Of a DNA stretch of 64,000 nt, positions 48,480-61,300 are shown piece by piece. The DNA lies in assembly GCA_013397795.1 (NCBI GenBank), contig VZTJ01000539.1:207217-271216 (forward strand). Reading direction: 5' to 3'. The notes beneath the pieces were generated by a model that had not been told where the DNA came from, searched no databases, and worked only from the letters and a program-made list of their open reading frames with translations. Position 1 is the first letter of the stretch; each line of letters starts with the position of its first letter. This DNA is from Orthonyx spaldingii. Lineage: Eukaryota > Chordata > Aves > Passeriformes > Orthonychidae. Made by a program: the position numbers and the translations under genes.

Positions 48480-48930
48480 CAGGTGTCTGAGTTACTTTAT
48501 TTACGACGCATTGAATGCACCCTTGTTGTTTAGCTCAGTGATGTCAGTGGATTGGTTTATGCTGAGCTGTAATGAAATCTTACAGCCTAAATGCTTTAGA
48601 CGGTGCATCAGATGAGTGCTTCAGTCAAATAAGGCACCGCCAGTCCTGTTCTGCCCCTGGTGCACTGTGGGAATCCCGTCAGATGCTGCCATGTAATTGC
48701 TCCTCACCAGTGCCCAGCAGAGGGTGATGTTGGACAGGAGGTGGTAAATCTGTGTTGTAGCACCTTGCACAATTATCTGCAGCCATTCCTTAGGTTTTCA
48801 TCATTTTAATCCACCCTTCAGAGCTATTACTTAAATGATATGGACATGGGTGATATAATTAGAATGTGCTGTATCTGCCATTAATTTATAACATATGATA
48901 GGCTTATAGATGTCATAAAAGTGTATCTTG
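48480..48930. promoter_or_regulatory. Candidate conserved non-coding element
   Basis: A long block with retained CpGs (TTTACGACGCATTG near 48500, TAGACGGTGC near 48597, GGCACCGCC near 48633, TCCCGTCAG near 48673), homeodomain-like cores (TTTTAATCC near 48804, CATTAATTTATAAC near 48880) and no repeat. No coding frame of substance. The mixed composition and CpG retention make it a good alignment target. Confidence 0.4.
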
Positions 48931-51900
48931 AGAATGCTGTGAACTCTATTTAACCCTGGCGTTTCAGAAAAGTTATATTTTTATGGCTGAAGTGTTTCAT
49001 CACTGCAACAAAGTCTTTCTTTCTCCTAGAAAATATGCTTAAAATGAAAATTCAATTTTCTCTCCAGGCTTGATATTCTGGAATTGTTGTATTCAAAGAA
49101 ATATAACGTTGTTACTTCAAGCATCAATGCAGCTATCCTGACTTGAATTTGAATTTCACTAGATCCAGGGATCCTTTGAGTTTCCTTGTTCCTAGGGACA
49201 GGAAATCAATTTATAAGATGGAAGTTAAATTTGTGCCTCCTGACCACATCCATGTTTTCCATTAAACTTCATCACTGAAAGCTATATGTAGTGTGAAATA
49301 CTGTCCATTTGTGTATTTGTCTCCCCCTTGTGGTTAAACAATTTTTTAGACCTTGTGTTTTGACATATCTGGTTTTACTCTTTAGCTGAGATGATTAAAG
49401 TGGTTTCTCTATACCTACTTGTTTCTCCTGGATATTTTTCTCATATGCTTTCAACTGATGTGTGCACCAAACTGTCACAGTAATGTCCTTCTTCTCATTT
49501 ACTGCCTAGATTTTGACGTTCTGTGAAACAGAAAATATTGAGTCAAGAATTGTAGGTTTTCCAAAGACAACTGTATTTACTTTTAGAATATTCCACGGAC
49601 CCCCTTTCATCTGGTGACCCAAAATGCCAGCTAGTAAGCAGAATGAATAAACTAGGTACTTCTGTATGTGCTTTGTGAGGAGGGAAATGCTGAGTTTTGG
49701 AAGTATCAGGAGTTTGGTAGGTTACACTGTGCGGCAAGGATGGCTACATTAGTATGGCTCTTAAGCAGAGTAAAGTTGGGAGTAAATCAAGTATGAGTTT
49801 GCCATCTCTGCTCCTGCAAACTGCATATAGACTTCTTTCTGTGCTTCCAGAAAAAAAGATTTTGTGACACATTTCTAAATTAAAAGTCCAGTAAAGCTGT
49901 CAGGTGCTTCGGAAGGGAGTTACCTAGCCTGAGTGAAGAATGATTTTGAAAGGATCTTTTCCTGTAGATTTTCAGTGAAATGGGGCAGGGAGGATGTGAT
50001 TGCATATCAGAAAAATTAATTTTATTTTAAAAATGCTATGATGTTTTGCAGTACAATCCCTAGCCAAAAGACATATTAAAACCAAGGGTTTTAATATGTA
50101 GCACTTTAATTTGCTCTTTCACAGGGAAACCTAAGTTTTCTCTTAGGTGTTGTAACTCCACCATACAGTTGCTCTTCAGCAAGTCTGTGATACAAATGTC
50201 CTGCTTTGTGCCTCACTTCACATCATAGTTGCTGGTGGCAAGTTTTTCCTTGAACTTCTAGCATAGAAGACTATGTTATTTATATTTGAAGGGTTAGAGA
50301 TGAGTTGGAAAAATTTTGTCTTTTAGGCCATTTGTAGGAAATGACTGAGACTAAAACCACAACTCCAGATTTTCTTCAGTCAAAGATGGAAACAATTCAA
50401 AATCTTTTGGGTGCCACCTGTGATGAGTGGGAGAGCCAGGTTAAAGAACTTTTTTTTTTGCCAAAGCTGAAAGGACTTTTCTACACTGTAAAAGCAGTTC
50501 CTAGCTTCTACATCTTGAAATTAATATGGTTGTCCTGAATAAAGAAAAGAGGACTCAGTGTGCCTGAGGAGGTTGTCAGCTCAGCACCAAGCCACAGCCA
50601 CCGGAGGCGCGGGCACATCTTACTGAGTGTTCTCTCCAGTACGTTGTCATGTACCTTGGCTCTCACTGGTTGGCTGTGATGCCTGTGTTTCCACTAGTTG
50701 TGCAGTCAGGTACTTGAATGCATTGTGATTATATTTAGATCCTAGACTTTGGAGAGAAAATTGGATCCAGTTCCATCTGCAGCTGGCTCTTGTGTAAATA
50801 AAGAACTGTACCAAACCCCAGACAAGTGAAGGCCTCCCTGCCTTGCACTGGTAAATTCCTGGCAATGAAGTTCCCATTTCATTTAGTGAAATAGCTCATA
50901 TCTCTGCAGTTATCATGCTCTGCTGCTAGGCTACTCTGGTTTTCCCCTCCATTCCACAGCTCCTTTTAAACTGCAGTATTACTCAAGCTGTACAACAGGA
51001 GACAAGACATTTAACAAAAAAATCTGTTTTTATTTGTGCTCCTATCAAATTCCCCTAAATCAGACAGTGACTAGACACGGAGTGGAAGCACCCCAACCTT
51101 TTATAGTACTTGCTCTGTGAGATAGGGAGGAGGCAAACTCCAGCTCTAAATCTTCCTGGTGGCACCCTTAATGACAGGGAAAACAGGGTGCCAAAGTCTA
51201 TTATGTGCTGAAGGGCCCTTAAGTGTTATTGTAAAGGGCTTCTGCAAATCCACTATACATTTTCATCTGAAGATTTTTAGGCTTGCGCTGCATGAGAAAA
51301 AAAACCTGGTGGAGTATTTGTAGTGTGTATCTGCCATATTTTATAGTAAAGAGTTCTTTCTGAGCGGCTCTCTTTTTTAATTATATCTTAAAATGGTATT
51401 AAATGTTGGCTCTGTTCATGCCAATTGCTGTTTGGTTGTAGTCACTGCAAGAGCTCTTGCGTGTTGGGACATCAATTTTCTTTTCATTGATGCTTTGCTT
51501 TTATGTTTGGATGGGAATTTGAAAGCATATAGGCTGAAGCAGAAAATATTGCTGAGGCACACAGAATGATAAATTTCCCTTCTGATACACGAGAGTCTAA
51601 GGAGGAATATATGTTTTGTTCCTTTTAAAAAGTTTTCCTTGCTAGATGATGTTTTGAAGAAGGAGGGGGGAACAAATTTTTACTTTTATGTGGTGAGGAG
51701 AGGAGGGTGTATGCGTGGGTCTGTTTTTTCTGCCTCTTAAAGTCTACCTTAAAGTGGATATTTTATTACCTGCTTCTCCTGACTTACGTATATTGGTAAT
51801 TGAAGGAGAGTGCTGAACTGCTGGTCTAGTGCATTATTTGTGTTTTCTGAGTCTCCGGGATCTTGAAGGAGGTGATTATCCCAACAGCTGCCTCTTGGGA

Positions 51901-52039
51901 AACGCAAGGGGAGAGGGGAAATTGCCTAGTTGGGTAGATGGGCTCACCTCTGAAAGGTCATGAAGAGAACGAAATGCTGATGTATTGATACCTTGTGGAC
52001 CCTTTCCTCCCAGCTTGACACAAAAGAGAGCTTTAAATA
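48931..52039. other. Unique DNA, no gene recognised
   Basis: No exon or repeat recognised. A CpG-containing patch at about 50590-50650 (CCACCGGAGGCGCGGGCAC near 50598) is too short to be an island. The perfect hairpin at 50071-50099 is listed separately. Confidence 0.5.
50071..50099. repeat. Perfect hairpin, 13-base arms, 3-base loop
   Basis: ACATATTAAAACC at 50071-50083 and its exact reverse complement GGTTTTAATATGT at 50087-50099 flank a 3-base spacer (AAG). The arms are AT-rich, so the folded RNA would be only moderately stable. The sequence is too short for a pre-miRNA. It could be a chance palindrome or the end of a small, otherwise eroded inverted-repeat element. Confidence 0.85.
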
Positions 52040-52300
52040 GAAAGAAGACTGTGCCACTGCAGAAAATAGTTCACGTGTATTTCTGATCTTCTTGCCAGCC
52101 AGCCAACGTTCACTTCTGTAAATCACTTCTTGCCTTTTTTTTTTGGTGTGACTCCTTTTCATTCTTTCTACGGACGTGCAGGAGCGAATGTCATTTACTG
52201 TAATCAGCTTATCTTGCTTAGCCTTTAAGGATGTTAATTTTGCAATATTAAATCTGAATATTGTACTAGGATCATTCTTATTGGTGACCTTTTGCCTGCT
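52040..52300. promoter_or_regulatory. Candidate conserved non-coding element
   Basis: Includes TTCACGTGTATT near 52070 (an E-box CACGTG), CCAACGTTCAC near 52101, CTACGGACGTGCAGGAGCG near 52168, and TAAT-core-rich sequence to about 52270. It is interrupted by a T run at about 52136-52144. No repeat or coding frame recognised. Inferred from texture. Confidence 0.3.
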
Positions 52301-52844
52301 TGACTAACATAGATATCACAAAAGCTGCAGTGCAGCCCTGTAACACAGGGGTGAGAGCTTCTAATGGGAATTATACAAGAGCTAATACATTTCTTGGTAT
52401 ATTTGGTGTTTCTGAGAATGTCTTTTGCAACATATTTAATAATTTCCAGCCCAGTATTATCTGCTTGTCTTTCAGCTTGAATTATGAACTCATATTATAC
52501 CTTCATTTGTGGAAACATCTTGGATTTTTTTTTTTTTTTTTTAAAGGTGTATAATTTTGAGGTTTTTACTTATTTTTGGGTCTGGACAATTATGTTTGTA
52601 CTGAATTTAAGCAGGCTTGATATGTGCTCCATAATGAAGTCTGCATCAGGATTTAGATCTTTTATTTGCAGGAGTCAAATCTTTGTAGTTTTAGTCAACT
52701 GTTCTAATTTACACTTGTGTTTCACACTCTCCTGTCCCACTCAGGTGTGTGCCAAGGAGAGCAGCCTATAACTTCTTTTTGTTCAAATACTTTTTTCTCT
52801 TGCCACCTCCTGTGTGTTTTGATTGCACACTAGTACACTTTCAG
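52301..52844. other. Unique DNA, no gene recognised
   Basis: AT-rich sequence containing the T18 run. The 95-codon plus frame at 52484-52771 passes through that run and is not convincing. Confidence 0.5.
52525..52542 (+). repeat. T18 homopolymer
   Basis: Eighteen consecutive T, the longest homopolymer I found in the window. No retrotransposed gene body or target-site duplication is evident beside it. Confidence 0.8.
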
Positions 52845-52985
52845 GAGGAGGTATGACCCCACTTCAGACGCCTAAACAGCCTGGTAGGCAGAGCAGTCTC
52901 TTTGGAGTAAGGTGGGGTTTGAACCCTGGGCTCCAACTTCCCTGGGGAGTACGTTAACTTACAGGGCTATTGTATGAGTAGCTCT
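52845..52985. repeat. Ancient L3/reptile-type repeat fragment
   Basis: A CAGACGCCTAAACAGCC piece, then GGGGTTTGAACCCTGGGCTCC near 52915, then CTTCCCTGGGGAGTACG and an ACAGGGCTATTGTATG piece near 52962. The order fits old amniote repeats with a 'ggtttgaacccaggtctccc ... aaccactgggctattg' tail. It is diverged and short. Confidence 0.4.
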
Positions 52986-53344
52986 TTCAGGTGTTTGTGC
53001 TCAGGGTGGAAGGAAAGTGATGTCCAAGAGCTTTGGAGGCAAGATGATTTCTCCCTGAACCCCTGCTTCACTTAAAACACACATCTGGACTTCGTACTAG
53101 AGTGCAGTTGCAGGACATTATCAGACTCAGGATGTGCATGAGTGTTTCACCTTGTGCTTTTGTCCTTATCCTTGTGACTTCGCTCCTCAAAGTCAAATAA
53201 CAGTCCCTTCAAAATTGTGGGCTCAAATGTCTGAGTAAAAAAGTACAAGGGAAGGAAGCTGAAGGGAGGGAGATGTCTTTTAAAAGGACATGATATTCGT
53301 GTTTATTCAGAGAGAGGCATGGATGTAGTCAAGATGCAGAAAGC
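52986..53344. other. Unique DNA, nothing recognised
   Basis: No repeat, exon or clear conserved-looking block between the ancient repeat fragment and the next candidate element. Confidence 0.5.
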
Positions 53345-53960
53345 ATATTTTCCATATTATCACAGGGGCAGCCTCTAAAACACAACATTCAGGAAAAATT
53401 ACAAAGTTCAATGTCAGCTGTAGCGAAAACTTATTTTGACAAGCTGTGCATTTAAACCAATATAGATTAAACTTTTCCCCTCCTCATGTATATTCTATAA
53501 CTGAAGACATTTTAGATAGGGGGAGCAGGGATGTGTGAAGTATGGTGGACCATAAAGCATCTTGGGATTTCAGTAATTTATGATGAAAACAAATGTGATT
53601 GATGGAGTTACATGTCAGCTGTAAGTAAGACCCTAAAACACCTACTGTAATTTGTTTGGAGACAGCCAGCTACAATGCATCTTGATCACATCTTGATAGC
53701 ATGTGGCCAGGAGTGAAGAAAACAAAAAGCTTTTTTCTCCCTCTTTTTAACAGCCCCCATTTATTCACAAATTTGTGCCTGGAACAGCTTTCATGTAAAT
53801 AATTTCAGGATTTATTTCAGTTCAGGTTGATTAACAAGTTTACTGATTTAAAGGGCACAGTTGACATTTAGCTGCAAAAATACGAGAAGCATGTTAAGTG
53901 CTGGTCGCTTGTTTCCATTAGCCCTCAGAAACACTGTAGAGATCTTGATGCTTTTTAGTG
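53345..53960. promoter_or_regulatory. Candidate conserved non-coding element, longest of the set
   Basis: About 600 bases with even composition, no recognisable repeat and little coding potential. It includes GTGATTGATGGAGTTACATG near 53596 (a TGATTGATGG Pbx/Hox-like site), two TGTCAGCTGTA E-box-containing segments (near 53413 and 53612), TGTAATTTGTT near 53647, TAAATAATTTCAGG near 53797 and GGTCGCTTG near 53904. The repeated TGTCAGCTGTA word about 200 bases apart is a visible internal similarity. A developmental enhancer is plausible but unproven. Confidence 0.42.
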
Positions 53961-54269
53961 AGGTCAGTGTTTAGTGGAGACTACTTCCAGCAGAGAATGT
54001 TCTCTGGACTTTCAGCTTGAGCAACTATGTAAGCTAAGTTGTTCTGTACATCTAATTCTAAAAAAATCAATGTGGCCATATATTTTACAGTGGTTTAGGA
54101 TTTGTCCAGTTTGCTACCTGCAGTCACTTCTGCCCATCCCGCAAAAAAGCAGATTAAACATTTGCCAGAGTCCAGTAGATTGCTGTGCAACAGTACAGTG
54201 GGAAAGATGCTTCGAGGAAAAAGGAGTCTTGTTTTCTCCTTTAAATGCCTCCCAATTAAAAGAATAAAT

Positions 54270-54500
54270 TTCAGTCAGTCATAAATGAAGCCCAAAATCC
54301 TCTTGACTACTACTACTTCATCTGTGACAGGTTTTGAATTAGTTGTAAAACTTAAAGCTTTCAAGATTTCATCTCTGGTTTCTTCATACAGTTTGCTTAA
54401 TGTCACCAAGAATTAGTGCTGCTTATACAATGAAATTTACATTGTAACATATTTTTGCAAATAAATTTAAATGTGAAAAGTGGAAAGCTTTAAAAGACTT
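54270..54500. promoter_or_regulatory. Candidate conserved non-coding element
   Basis: AT-rich, repeat-free block with a small stem (ACAATG and CATTGT around 54428-54446) and no coding frame. Weaker evidence than for the neighbouring 53.3-54.0 kb block, of which it may be a distal part. Confidence 0.25.
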
Positions 54501-57500
54501 GGTGGGCTTATGGTAGAACAGAGAAATCTAAAAAGTATTCGATTAGGTTTTGCAAGTCTTCAGTGTGAAATATCTCCTTTGTATTGATATTTTCCAGGTT
54601 TTAAATACTTCTCTAAAATAAGTACATTGCAGCTGATGTGTATAATATTGGACTTGGTGCAAGCTTGCATCAGCAGAGAAGTTTTTCTTTTATTTATTGG
54701 CACTTTTTAATGTTTGCACTTATGCATGAATTTTTGTGGCCAACAGCCAAAAATTTTGAGGAAGAAAAGTATTTTGTCAGGTAATGAATTATTTTTCCTT
54801 TTCTGAAATAAAAATGATATTTGAAAACTGCCATCCTCCTTCTCTCAACTGTGAACCTCCACACAATACTGGGGTATAGTTAAAGCTGCATCAGTGCTTG
54901 GGCCTTCTGCAGCCAGGTGCCACTGACACCACACAGCAGCAGGAGCAGCAGCAATGTCTGCAGACTGCATCGATCCCTGCCCTCAGTATGTAACTTCTCT
55001 TGCAGGGCCAGGATGTTGTCCCACCTTCTGGAGTCTGTACCACAAAGTGGATGAGCTGTGTGAGGAAAAGGGGCTCCTTTATCTTAATTGTTTCCTTTGT
55101 GTGCTGTTATTATGGCATTACAATCTGTTTACAATTATAAAGTGTCGTTTTTCCTCTGTAAGACCCCACTTTATATAGTGTGTGGGCGTGAGTGTGCAAT
55201 ATGGTATAATTCAATTTGTAGAAGTAGCTGTAAAACTCGTGTGTCCTGTCTCCAAGTGCTGATATAGAAACCTAAATAATGGTCTCATGTGCCTTGCTCT
55301 GGGTTTGGGAGTTTTTTTCATGTTGTGTAAAGGTGTTAGCTATAAATCAGTAAGAACTATGGAAGCCAAAAATGCTCTACTGATTTACAGATAACTGCTA
55401 TCCAGGGCAAACTGGAGAGTAAATAGGCCTCCCAGCCTAAATAGTCACCTCCCAGCAAATTTTGACAAGTGTGATAAGCAGTTTCCACATGCTGCAACTC
55501 TGTTACTAACTCTGCTATTGAAACTGATTTTCTTGTGTACGATTAGTATATGCACATATGCAACTAATAGACAGTTTGTATAACAAAATTAATATATACA
55601 TGGGTAAAATTACTCATGTCACTATAAAATAATTTGCTTAATAGTTGAGTATCTACACTGGCATACAGTTCATATAGAAACTGATTGTATTTCAGGGTAA
55701 GGATGCAAACATTCAGAAAGCTTTCTAACTGTTCTTGCTCCATTACTTTTAAAATTCTCTCTTGTTGATTTGTGATTCATCTTTTTGAAATTCTGTTGAA
55801 TTTACTCCAAATTTTGACTGTCATATATTAGGATTTCAGAGTTTGGTTTAACAGATCTGAGGATAAAATGAGAGGTGGAGAAGCAATCCTGTCATAGATT
55901 TGATGTTTGATCTTTGACTGTTCTCTGCTCAAGTATTGTAAAATGTGACATGGAACATTCTCCATAGGTGTCCAATGACGCTGACATAAAATGTGGCAAA
56001 TCTGAAATATCCTTATCTGAATATTATTTTTTAAATATACTTACACATTTCTTTATTTGCTGTAAACTCCTGAATTATATTCTTTTTGAAATCATATATA
56101 CATTTGGTTTTCTTTTTCTCATTTTGGCATTTCAGATGGCTTTGTTCTTATTTGTTAGTTTGTATTAGCTTTTACTCATTATAAACAACAGCATGCTAGA
56201 TCTCATTTCATCCCCAAATGTCTCTGCTCTAGAAAGTATTTTAGTACAAAGATGATATTCAAACTAAGAAAGATTATTTGTAATCATGTTGGAGTGTAAT
56301 TGCTAGAGACTCAAACGGATAGTTAGGGCACACCAACATATCAACAGGTGTGGGTTTAAGTGAGTGACTTGGAGCATAAGGCAATACATTGTCATGGAAG
56401 TATGGTGGACCATGATTATTAACGTTCTTTTAATCAGTGGATGTTCCAGACAAGCCTGTTGTTATTCTTGTGTGTCTAGCTGGATACAATCTCAGGCCAT
56501 TCCTGCTGGGTCACACCTTTCTTAAGAAGAAATTTATATGAGTATTTGTCTTTTGTTATTACTCTTTCTAGAGATCTGCCTGGATCATGGCTTTGCTCAA
56601 GTGGAGAGTTTCAAGCTCTATTTTACGGGTGCCCTTGTAGGTTTGCGGGGAGGCAGAACGCAGACTTGGTGTGAGATTTGGGTTTGTGTGACCAGATGAG
56701 CCTGGCTCCCAAGTTTGCAGCTTATCCATACAAAAAGTGCCTGCAAGGTGCTGGAAATCTATGTCGGGATTATTTCATATAGAGAATGACCATAATGAAA
56801 AAAAATTCAAAGAGCAAGAATGGGGTCAAGCCATATGTAGTGGTACTTCTAAAGTGTACCCAGTCTAAAACTGTGTAAAGTATCAAAGTGTCCATCCTGG
56901 TTCTGGGAGGATAGGGCTGTGTTGCAGTCCCTGCCATTCAACAATCTGTTTGTCTTCCCTGAAAGAGAAATTTGCACTTAAACAACCCATGACTAGAGGT
57001 ACACTTACAATTCAGGCCATGGCTCTGTCAGTGTGTCTACACTGTGCATTCATTCACTGACCACAGCTGGCCAACCATGTCCTGCTGGGGTGCTGGAGTC
57101 CCTCTAGCTGGCTGTGATTTAAGTTCCTTAAATATGAAAGTGAAAATACTAAAGCAATTATCCTTAGAATATAATAAACATTATTTTCACAGTAGAAGGT
57201 CCGGCCCTTCTTAGTGTACATCTCACATCTGTGCCTGTGTCTAGTCACAACAACTGTATGTTTTATAAAGTGAATTATTTATCCACACATTGTGTTTTCA
57301 ATATAAATATTTCTGTTTCCTATTCAGCTGCACTGTTGTTTGTGGTCTGCTGTTCTTTGTGATGCCACTTGGCCAAAGATGTTTTGTTCACTATATAACT
57401 TCATGTGGAACAGATGAATGGACCACATCTATGACAAGTCAGCTGGTGTTTTTGTGGGAGCGCTAATGTAAAGAGATTCTTTGTACAAGAATTGTAAGTA

Positions 57501-58077
57501 GGAGTAACAGACGTGAGGTTGTGTCTCCAACACGGATGGTATTTAGCTCCCTGCTAAGTTAATAGTCTGTCTGTGTAAGGGACTTGAGCTATTCTTTTTT
57601 GACCTATTGTTTTCCATTCTCTGTAATTTCTCTTCCTCTCATTTAGTCACTGAGTTAAATTAAGGATTAGCTATCAAAGTCATTTGTGTTTCCCTTCCAG
57701 AGTCCCTTCTGTTAGCATCTGCCATACCCTACAAATGTAATGTGATGTTGCTTGTTGGTGTGTACTTCCAGGCACCCTCTCTCTCTGCGACTTGCCTTTT
57801 TATCCTTTCTATAAATCTACAGCATTTGCTTTACCAAGGAAATCCATCTTCCATGCTCACTTGTACCCTCAGAGGAAAAGGGATAGTGGTTACGCTTGTG
57901 TGTCCTTGTAACATTGACTTCACCTTTCTATTAAATTCTTCCAGGTGCTGAAGATACATTTTATACTGGCAGCATTTACTTCTCCTACCAGTGTTTCTCT
58001 CAAGAATTCCTTTTAAAGTTTAATTATGATCACATACAATTGCTGTAGGTGGATATTGCATGCATATAGTTTGGCTT
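54501..58077. other. Unique DNA, no gene recognised
   Basis: No exon, RNA gene or repeat recognised. Open frames are under 100 codons and unsupported. Confidence 0.55.
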
Positions 58078-58195
58078 CTCCTCCTCTCTTCTTTGCTTCT
58101 TCTTGGTTTCATTCTACCTCTCTCTCCTGGCTCTTATTTCCACCTCTCTCCTTGATCATACTTCCTTGTCTCTCCCTCTGGCTTTCATTTGTATT
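58078..58195 (+). repeat. Pyrimidine-rich tract
   Basis: About 120 bases dominated by C and T on the plus strand (CTCCTCCTCTCTTC, CTCTCTCTCC, CCTTGTCTCTCCC and similar pieces). The 65-codon frame through it is composition-driven. Confidence 0.6.
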
Positions 58196-58295
58196 CCAAG
58201 GTTACCAAAGACAGGAGAAATAAGTGTTTTGTGAGGTTAACAAGGCCATAAAAAGGACAAATATCCTGGTGTGTAGGAGGAGGGAGGGGTTTAAA

Positions 58296-58320
58296 GCTGC
58301 CCTCCTGTAGGAAGGGCAGC
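58296..58320. repeat. Short GC-rich hairpin
   Basis: GCTGCCCTCC (58296-58305) pairs with GGAAGGGCAGC (58310-58320) around a TGTA loop, with one bulged A. It is short but GC-rich, so stable as RNA or single-stranded DNA. No associated gene. Confidence 0.65.
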
Positions 58321-61300
58321 TGGTATAAGAAGATGCATGTTGTATGCCTGTTCAATCCTGTGTGATGCTGTAGACTTTAGCTTGTACTTAAGCCTAACTC
58401 TGCTACTTTTCTTTTTAAGTGTCTTATTGTCATTGCCAGAACAAATGTCTTAGACCAAACAGCAGTTATCAGCTCTGCAATCTTCCTAAACCCCTGCTTA
58501 GCTTTTCATAGACAGCCTCTCCATAAGATTTCTGCAGTTCTGGCATTGAATCAATACTTTTTATGAGTGCTCCCATTCCAGATGGATCCACTGAAGGAAA
58601 ATGCTTCTTGAGATTTAAGATTATTACTCTTGAATATCAGGTGCTACTTGTACCTGAACAGAATGGATTGCTCTTTGTTTTCTCATTTACATGTAGTTCG
58701 TTCTGGGGTAGATTAGTTTGTCTCACATTAAAACTGTTCAATGGAATCTATGTGCAGATTCCAAACATCTGTGTCCCTGACAACAGCACACTGGTGTATC
58801 TTTCCTTGGATTGATGGTGTCCTGAGGGCAGGAGAAAATGATGTTTATGATATAAACTAAACAACAGCCTTTGAAGTGATTGTTCAGAAAGTACTGCAGG
58901 AAAAAGAAGAAGGAAGAAGCCCCAAGTGTAGCATGTTAAAAGAATCTGGGGTTTTCAGAAAGAACAGTTGCTACCCTGGCCCTTCACTCATCAATAATTA
59001 GTGTTTTCTTCTCTGCAAGACTAAGTGCCCCCCAGTAAAAGAAGAGAGTCAGATCACAAATGTAAGCCCAGCCTTGTCCTTGCTTTCTGGCTGCCTGCTA
59101 TGCCAGTGAAGTCAGGGCAACTTTGTATTGAGAAACACATTGGTAATTCTGAGATAAGAGCCCCATTTTGCACAGCAAGTTTTAGCAGGTCCTAATCTGG
59201 AATATAAAATATGTCAACCTTTGAAATGCCGTGTAAGTCATTACACAAAAATGCAACATTCTTGTGATGGAAGATGGTGTATTTTGCCTCATGCTGACCT
59301 GCAAGGGACTGCTTCACCTATTAGGTAGGTTATAACCAATCCTTATTTTTTTTTCAAAATATATGTATTTGTATGGTGAAATTTGATACGTGACAGATCT
59401 GAGCTAAATGCACTCGAGCTATGCCTTATGTGTACCGGTATGTGAGTGTGGTACGTGGGCCTTGAGATACCAGAATAAAATATCTCCCTTCTCTGATTTT
59501 AGATGACTTTTATTTTGAAGAAAAGAGATGCATTTTGCATCAATATTTCATTTTTCACAGTGATGTGTCACCATAATTTTCCTTAACAGCAACGTAAGGA
59601 TGCAGATTTCTGTCTTGGTGGGTTGCTCTATGTGAAGAGTTGCTTCCTAATGTTATCCTGTCTTTAATCCACCAACCCTGACAGGGAAACATCACGTTCC
59701 TTTTATCTGTCAGAATGAAATCCTCTTCTCTGAAGAGCTCCTGGATTTCAATTTTAGAAGTAAAGATAAAAGCAAAAACAAAGTGGGGGTAGTAATCCAG
59801 ACCTTTTCTGGCTACGATTATCGATTACCCAGTCAAATATTAGATTATTTTACTTTTGTTATTGAGATGGCATTGCCAAAGCCACTGGTATCAAAATAAG
59901 TTCTTTTAAGTGCCAGAACTGCAGTGGATGAAAGAATTCCCCCCAAGAATATTCTGCCTCTGGTTATTCTGGACTCTAATTTTCGTTTTAGATGTGTCAC
60001 TATACTAGCACAGCCATGTGACAGCACACTTGCATTCCTCAGGAATGGTGTGCATCACTTGTTTTGAAAGTGAAAAGCATTTCAGTGCTTTCGAGTGTAT
60101 TGTCAGAAAACTGGAACCATGTAATTTCATTCCTCCAGTACTTCTGGAAAGGTAAATAGTAAAACAAATTATAGTGTTCTGTGTTATTTTATGCCAAATT
60201 GCTGTAATTCCATAATAAATTAAGTCTGTGGATTCAAACTCCAAGCATGTGCAATTTGAACATTCTTCCTAAACACCCTTGCAAAGATTCTTCTTCTTCT
60301 TCACTTTGGAAATATAGTGTCAGCATATGGAAAAGCTCTCTATAAGTAACTGGATTCTGAAATCACTTCAGCTGGTTATTGCACTTGCTCCATCTGAGGT
60401 GGCATACCTCTTTCAGCTAGCAAAATTTCTTCCCCACCCCTCCCTGTTAAATACTGTTCTTGGTCTTTATTTTGCCTGGAGTGTGGAGGCATACACTCAG
60501 CAAGTTTTTCATGCTTTGTATTTTTATCACCTACACAGCTTACCATACAAAATTAAAGCTTTTACTCCCACGATCAACATGTGCTCTCATAAATAAACCT
60601 TAGGGTGAAGTGATGCTCTAGAGACAGTGGGGTTTGGATGTTTATAATTGGAAGCAGAATCAGCTCCTTGACTTTCTATAACTTGCAGCGACTCCTTGTC
60701 AGAAACTGTTAGTATGGACTTTATGTAGAGATCCAGCATGTGGGCAGGCCCTCTAATGAAAAATTCTTCATAGACTCATACAAGTAGAAGCCAAATTTGA
60801 TTGTGACTTGTGCAGTCATGTAAATAAAAACCAAAGATGTGGCTAACATTCTGGAGGGCAACATAGCATGCTTTATTTTGTAGCTGTAAAATCCAGCCTC
60901 ACATCTGACATTTGTTACTGCTGGGATGAGAACACTCTGTTCAGGACACATGTGCAGCCACAGCTCAGGAATACCACATGCATGGTGGGGGTTAGATCCC
61001 ATCAGGTTAAAACTCCTCCTACTGAAGCGTGAGCATCCTTCATTCCTTCTACTGTTTGCTGAAGCTAAGTCCACTCAGCATCTCACTGCTTCAGGTCTTG
61101 CATTCCCCTCTGGTGTTGGAAAATGTGAGAGGGATGGAGATTTCAGGTAGTAAATGTCTCATTTACAAGCTCCCCTTTATATCCCAGCCTCATTTCTCTT
61201 TTACATTGATTCTGCATTTAAAAAACCTAAATAAATCAAAAAAAATAGAAGCAGCAGCCTTTTTCTACGTGTACCGCTCCATTCCCAGAACAGTTTGGAT

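Noticed and set aside
59625..59700. CR1-like phrase (GTTGCTTCCTAATGTTATCC)
   Set aside because: Single phrase without the expected neighbouring blocks. Insufficient to call an element.
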